Source: Candidatus Segatella intestinihominis
GTDB lineage: Bacteria; Bacteroidota; Bacteroidia; Bacteroidales; Bacteroidaceae
Assembly: GCA_900548535.1 (NCBI GenBank)
Contig: URLG01000035.1
Location: 1-26,583, forward strand
Direction of reading: 5' to 3'
Length of the DNA: 26,583 nt
Of the stretch, positions 22,497 through 26,583 are shown piece after piece; position 1 is the stretch's first letter, and each line of letters opens with the position of its first letter. Made by a program: the position numbers and the translations under genes. The notes beneath the pieces are model-generated. The model saw only the letters and a list, made by a program, of their open reading frames with translations. It did not search any database and was not told the DNA's origin.

Positions 22497-25160
22497 TTAT
22501 CTTCCCAGTAGAATCTTCTTGATGTCATTGAGCTTGTTCAATGCCTCTACCGGGGTAAGATTGTTGACATCCAAACCGAGGATTTCATCACGTATCTGCG
22601 TCAACACAGGATCATCGAGCTGGAAGAAACTGAGTTGCACACCCTCCTTAGGCTCATCAATGCGCTGCACATTAGGCTTGCCGGCACCACCAACACCCGC
22701 ATTATCCTCCTCCAACTGCTTGAGAATCACATTGGCACGGTTTACGATGCTGCGAGGCATTCCGGCAATCTCTGCCACATGAATACCGAAAGAATGCTCA
22801 CTGCCTCCCGGCTCCAACTTACGCAGGAAGATAACCTTGCCGTTCACTTCCTTTACACTCACATTGAAGTTCTTGATGCGAGGGAAAATCTTCTCCATCT
22901 CGTTGAGCTCATGATAGTGAGTGGCAAAGAGCGTACGTGCCTGTGCCCTCTTATGTTCATGCAGATACTCCACGATAGCCCAGGCTATGGAAATACCGTC
23001 ATAGGTGGAAGTTCCTCTTCCCAACTCATCAAAGAGAACCAATGAACGCGGCGATACATTATTTAATATATTAGCAGCCTCGGTCATCTCTACCATAAAG
23101 GTTGATTCACCCAGAGAGATATTGTCGCTGGCTCCTACTCTCGTAAATATCTTGTCAACCAGTCCTACCCTCGCACTTTCTGCCGGAACAAAGCATCCTA
23201 CCTGAGCCAGCAAGACTATAAGAGCCGTCTGACGCAAAAGCGCCGATTTACCTGCCATATTAGGACCGGTAATCATCATCACCTGCTGCTTCTCTGTATC
23301 CAGCAACACATCGTTCGGAACATAGCGCTCGCCCAAAGGCAACTGGGTTTCTATCACCGGATGACGACCCTGCTTGATGTCGAGAATCTCAGAATCGTCG
23401 ATAACAGGACGCACATAGCGGTTTTCATCCGATGTCTTGGCGAAGGACAAGAGACAATCCATACGGGCGATGAGGTTGGCATTGATCTGAATCTGAGGAA
23501 TATATTCCTGCATGGCAACAATCAGTTCGTTGAAGAGCTGTGCCTCCAATACCAGTATCTTTTCATCAGCACCGAGAATCTTTTCCTCATATTCCTTCAG
23601 TTCCTGGGTAATATATCGCTCTGCCTGAGCCAGCGTCTGCTTGCGAATCCACTCCTCAGGCACCTTGTTCTTGAAGGTGTTGCGCACTTCCAGATAATAG
23701 CCGAACACATTATTGTAGCCCACCTTCAGACTGCTGATGCCCGTCTTCTCTATTTCCCGCTCCTGTATCTTGAGCAGATAATCCTTGCCATGACGGCTGA
23801 TGGCACGAAGGTCATCAAGTTCGGCATTGAAACCGTCGGCAATCACATCACCCTTATTGACAAGCTGTGGCGGATCGGGCTGAATCTCTCTGGCGATACG
23901 GTCCTTCAAGGTCTCGCAGACATTCAGCTGCTCCCCTACCCGTTTCAAGACTTCATTTTTGGCATGCTGACAAGCCACCTTGATAGGCTGGATGGCTTCG
24001 AGTGCATTCTTCAACTGAACCACTTCGCGTGGCGAAACTCTACCCACGGCTACTTTGGAAATGATACGCTCCAGGTCGCTGATGCGATGCAGCTGGTCAT
24101 CGAGAAGCTGACGGAATTCCGGTTCCTTGAAGAAATATTCCACGATGTCGAGACGCTCGTTGATTGGTTTAACGTCCTTCAATGGGAAGACCAGCCAGCG
24201 TCTGAGCATACGTCCGCCCATCGCTGTTACCGTACGGTCGATGACATTCAGGAGAGAAGAACCGTCTTCCTGCATAGGGGCAACCAGCTCCAGACTGCGG
24301 ATAGTAAACCTATCCATACGCACGAACTTATCTTCTTCAATACGTGAAAGGGCGGTGATATGATTAATCTGTGTATGCTGGGTAATCTCGAGATACTGCA
24401 TGATGGCACCACTGGCTATCACGCCGTTCTTGAGATGCTCTACACCGAAACCTTTCAGAGATTTTGTCTTGAAATGTCCCAGGAGTTTCTGCAGGGCTGT
24501 CTGTTCGGTGAAAACCCAGTCATCCAGTTCGAAGGTACAGTATTTGCTGCCGAAATATTTCTCGAAGTCATTCACTCGGGCGCGGTCGTAGAGCACCTCT
24601 TTCGGCATGAAGTTGCCCATCAGTTTTTCTACATAGTCGTAGGTTCCCTCGCCGGTAAGAAACTCTCCGGTCGAGATATCCAGAAAGCTCACACCGCAGG
24701 CGGTCTTGCCGAAGTGTACGGCTGCCAGGAAGTTGTTCTCCTTGTAGTTCAGCACGTTATCTCCCATCGCCACACCCGGAGTGACGAGCTCGGTAATACC
24801 GCGCTTCACCATCTTGTCCATCTGGCTCAGTCCCTTCTTACCCTTTATTTCCAGTCGTTTCTTCTTCGGGTCTTCCAGCTGGTCGCATACCGCCACACGT
24901 TTACCTGCACGCACCAATTTAGGCAGATAAGTATCGAGAGCATGATGAGGGAATCCAGCCATCTCTGCTCCACCAGCCGAACCACCGTTGTTACGTCGGG
25001 TCAAGGTGATGCCAAGTATTCGGGAAGCTTCTATCGCATCTTCGCAGTAAGTTTCGTAGAAGTCGCCACAGCGGAAAAGCAGCAATGCCTCGGGATGCTT
25101 TGCTTTCATCTCGAAGAATTGTCGCATCATCGGTGTAAGCCCTTTATTGTCGTTTGCCAT
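22497..25160 (-). CDS. mutS: DNA mismatch repair protein MutS
   Basis: Recognises mismatches and small loops and starts repair with MutL. The 887 residues are normal for MutS1. The mismatch-reading motif is F34-x-E36 (CGDFYETY). The connector, lever and clamp domains fill about 130-590. The ATPase has Walker A GPNMAGKS (632-639), the STFMVEM signature that follows, Walker B LVLFDELGRG (D711, E712), and a His-box FATHYHEL. The C-terminal tail after about 815 contains QLSFFQLDDP, the typical MutS dimer/tetramer and clamp-binding region. Start at 25160 (MANDNKGLTPMMRQ) matches the family. The 98-bp gap upstream has no clear TAnnTTTG, so read-through from the ATPase gene is possible. Confidence 0.97.
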   Translation of the reverse strand: MANDNKGLTPMMRQFFEMKAKHPEALLLFRCGDFYETYCEDAIEASRILGITLTRRNNGGSAGGAEMAGFPHHALDTYLPKLVRAGKRVAVCDQLEDPKKKRLEIKGKKGLSQMDKMVKRGITELVTPGVAMGDNVLNYKENNFLAAVHFGKTACGVSFLDISTGEFLTGEGTYDYVEKLMGNFMPKEVLYDRARVNDFEKYFGSKYCTFELDDWVFTEQTALQKLLGHFKTKSLKGFGVEHLKNGVIASGAIMQYLEITQHTQINHITALSRIEEDKFVRMDRFTIRSLELVAPMQEDGSSLLNVIDRTVTAMGGRMLRRWLVFPLKDVKPINERLDIVEYFFKEPEFRQLLDDQLHRISDLERIISKVAVGRVSPREVVQLKNALEAIQPIKVACQHAKNEVLKRVGEQLNVCETLKDRIAREIQPDPPQLVNKGDVIADGFNAELDDLRAISRHGKDYLLKIQEREIEKTGISSLKVGYNNVFGYYLEVRNTFKNKVPEEWIRKQTLAQAERYITQELKEYEEKILGADEKILVLEAQLFNELIVAMQEYIPQIQINANLIARMDCLLSFAKTSDENRYVRPVIDDSEILDIKQGRHPVIETQLPLGERYVPNDVLLDTEKQQVMMITGPNMAGKSALLRQTALIVLLAQVGCFVPAESARVGLVDKIFTRVGASDNISLGESTFMVEMTEAANILNNVSPRSLVLFDELGRGTSTYDGISIAWAIVEYLHEHKRAQARTLFATHYHELNEMEKIFPRIKNFNVSVKEVNGKVIFLRKLEPGGSEHSFGIHVAEIAGMPRSIVNRANVILKQLEEDNAGVGGAGKPNVQRIDEPKEGVQLSFFQLDDPVLTQIRDEILGLDVNNLTPVEALNKLNDIKKILLGR

Positions 25161-25258
25161 TATCTTATTCTTTTTATATCTTTATATTTTGTTTCTTATT
25201 TATCTATTATGTCGTCAGTCGAGACCGATTTTTATTGTGGTGGACGAATTGGATATTC

Positions 25259-26323
25259 CTAACAGTATTCCCCTTTGAACCAAATGCAATATATCGGGTC
25301 TACAAATACAAAGTCATCATTTTGTTTTTCGATGATGTCCTTGTTTTGGAGCGTCTTCTTGTTTTTGACTATTGTGTTAGGATTGCCGAGATTGTAGATT
25401 TGCTTGACAGCTTGTGATGAGAAATGTTGTTCTCCATCGGCGATAGCCTTGAGCATCTCTATCTGTGTGGAACTCAGGTTCTCCGTGTCGTTTTGGAACA
25501 TCGGGGTATTGATGTTGAGCACCTGTTTTAAGCCTAATGCAAACACCTCCTCGGTTACTTCTGAAGCCGTGAAACTCCAGATGAAATAGCAGAGTTGTTG
25601 CAGATACCAGGAATGGCAAGATACTGTGTTGCATATTCTATCTGCCAAATCAACGGAAATAGACTTGCCCGTTTTCTCAAACGATTGTTGGATGAATGGA
25701 ATCCAATGTTTCTTGGCTATCTTCTGCATGAATATCACTTGTCCGAAGCGATAGAAAGGACTGTTGGCATTGTTGAAGATGTTGAGCATCATATTTCGCT
25801 TGCTGCCGTAGAGACAGTAAGAGGTGAGCTGTTGCTGCTGCCATACGGAGCGCATTTTTCCTTCCATGTCCTTGTATTCTGGGAGATTAGCCAGTTGCTG
25901 GAACTCGTCTATGCAGACGATAATCTTGATACCTTTTTCCTTTGCCAGCATTTCGGGAAGTTGCAGGATAGTCATCTTGTCTCGCTCTTGCGGTACAAAC
26001 TTCTTGGCATCCTCCATCCATCGTTCCATCTTAGAAGAAGCACAAGCTATAACTTGACTGGCAAATGTGCGATAGAACTCAGCCTCTGAACCGATGCTAA
26101 AAGCATCTATGTAACAGACTCTCACGCTCTTGTCCTCATCAGCTAATTCACTCATCGCTTTCTTGACTAGCGACGACTTGCCCCATCGGCGTGGTGAGAT
26201 AAGCATCACGTTGATATGAGAGGACAGCAATTGCTTCAGCAAAGCCCTGTCTTCCACACGGTCGATGAAATTATCGTTGGTAGCTAGCGTACCGAATTGA
26301 AATGGAGATTGATATATTGTCAT
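25259..26323 (-). CDS. ATPase of the archaeal-ATPase/STAND type with C-terminal winged helix
   Basis: A 354-residue P-loop ATPase. An N-terminal segment (IYQSPFQFGTLATNDNFIDR) is followed by Walker A SPRRWGKSS (43-51) and Walker B IIVCIDEFQQL (134-144, D139 and E140). A sensor-like GSKRNMML follows. The C-terminal part (about 270-354: LSSTQIEMLKAIADGE, AVKQIYNLGNPNTIVKNKK) looks like a winged helix, fitting the ATPase_2 (PF01637-like) family. These proteins are multicopy in Bacteroidota and their cellular role is generally not known; a link to mobile elements or to regulation has been suggested only by architecture. The gene has its own -7 element and two palindromic elements upstream. It is not obviously tied to mutS, 98 bp downstream. 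Confidence 0.85.
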   Translation of the reverse strand: MTIYQSPFQFGTLATNDNFIDRVEDRALLKQLLSSHINVMLISPRRWGKSSLVKKAMSELADEDKSVRVCYIDAFSIGSEAEFYRTFASQVIACASSKMERWMEDAKKFVPQERDKMTILQLPEMLAKEKGIKIIVCIDEFQQLANLPEYKDMEGKMRSVWQQQQLTSYCLYGSKRNMMLNIFNNANSPFYRFGQVIFMQKIAKKHWIPFIQQSFEKTGKSISVDLADRICNTVSCHSWYLQQLCYFIWSFTASEVTEEVFALGLKQVLNINTPMFQNDTENLSSTQIEMLKAIADGEQHFSSQAVKQIYNLGNPNTIVKNKKTLQNKDIIEKQNDDFVFVDPIYCIWFKGEYC

Positions 26324-26342
26324 ATTCCTATGTAATTTGATG

Positions 26343-26350
26343 CAAAGTTA
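26343..26350 (-). promoter_or_regulatory. -7 promoter element of the ATPase gene
   Basis: On the minus strand TAACTTTG fits TAnnTTTG, 19 bp before the start codon, giving a very short leader. No standard -33 is seen; the place where it would lie is covered by the 41-bp palindromic element that starts 2 bp upstream. Confidence 0.6.
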
Positions 26351-26351
26351 C

Positions 26352-26392
26352 TAAATATTACCCAAAGGTAAATTACCCTAGGGTAATATTTA
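26352..26392. repeat. 41-bp nested palindromic element, copy 1 (operator-like)
   Basis: The ends TAAATATTACCC and GGGTAATATTTA are perfect 12-bp inverted repeats. The middle holds GGTAAATTACC, another inverted pair. Read differently it contains two tandem 14-bp sites TTACC-N4-GGTAA, the second (TTACCCTAGGGTAA) a perfect palindrome. It lies directly against the -7 element of the ATPase gene, where a bound protein would block RNA polymerase. Confidence 0.8.
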
Positions 26393-26457
26393 GCCTTTTG
26401 TAAAGGAACCGTAGGCTATCTTTTAGTAAGAAACTTATTACTAAGTTCTTCTTGGCA

Positions 26458-26498
26458 TAAATATTACCAAAAGGTAAGTTACCCTAAGGTATTATTTA
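26458..26498. repeat. 41-bp nested palindromic element, copy 2
   Basis: The same layout as copy 1, 106 bp further upstream, with 36 or so of 41 bases identical by eye. The outer arms TAAATATTACC and GGTATTATTTA differ from a perfect inverted repeat at one base; the inner GGTAAGTTACC is kept. Differences fall mostly where symmetry tolerates them. Between and beyond the copies I see no open reading frame up to the window end. Confidence 0.8.
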
Positions 26499-26583
26499 GA
26501 GATTTTAAGGATAAATTAAATAGTGGATAGTTGTTATCCTTTGAATTTACAGCCTTGAACTTACTACCATCAATAGATAAGTA

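Noticed and set aside
23361..24347. 328-codon plus-strand frame opposite mutS (and another at 24360-25262)
   Set aside because: Both are antisense shadows of MutS without family motifs; MutS motifs lie on the minus strand throughout.

Overview
The window reads as a chromosomal segment of an anaerobic Bacteroidota bacterium, most likely Prevotellaceae (Prevotella/Segatella-like). Reasons visible in the sequence: promoters of the TAnnTTTG (-7) type with TTTG near -33, start codons mostly without Shine-Dalgarno sequences, signal peptides that end Ala|Gln, DUF4468- and DUF4384-like secreted proteins, and a rubredoxin/superoxide reductase pair typical of anaerobes. The genus is an inference. No rRNA, tRNA, CRISPR array or insertion sequence was recognised.

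Layout. (1) 275-6604, plus strand: housekeeping genes mnmG, apt, uvrC, dtd, a MazG-like pyrophosphohydrolase and deoC. The gaps after mnmG and after apt each carry a parS-type ParB-binding palindrome, one exact (2159-2174) and one 15/16 (2863-2878) that lies in the centre of a longer hairpin. (2) 6701-7678, minus strand: a trans-polyprenyl diphosphate synthase, divergent from polA (7777-10548, plus). (3) 10754-19075, plus strand: six consecutive genes for exported proteins, with one clear promoter in front and one strong terminator behind. They encode an LPP20-like protein, a beta-propeller protein with an OmpA-like tail, a TPR protein ending in a caspase-like peptidase, a DUF4384-like protein, a DUF4468-like protein with a hydrophobic segment and Ser-rich linker, and a second caspase-like peptidase. 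(4) 19076-19487: terminator, a third parS-like site and a possible short minus-strand gene. (5) 19488-20063: rubredoxin and desulfoferrodoxin-type superoxide reductase. (6) 20064-20411: two adjacent, unrelated tandem arrays that share a 22-bp period, then a textbook promoter for ychF. (7) ychF and lgt (plus) converge on mutS (minus) through a bidirectional terminator. (8) An ATPase of the archaeal-ATPase/STAND type (25259-26323, minus), preceded by two copies of a 41-bp nested palindromic element built from TTACC/GGTAA half-sites.

The strongest candidate for an undescribed system is the six-gene exported caspase-like operon. Two paralogous peptidases with intact His/Cys dyads travel with exported beta-propeller, TPR, DUF4384 and DUF4468 partners, and two of the proteins share a module. 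It looks like a cell-envelope proteolytic or sensing complex; its function cannot be read from the sequence. Second in interest are the parS sites, which suggest that the window lies in the origin-proximal, ParB-bound part of the chromosome, and the operator-like palindromes in front of the ATPase gene.
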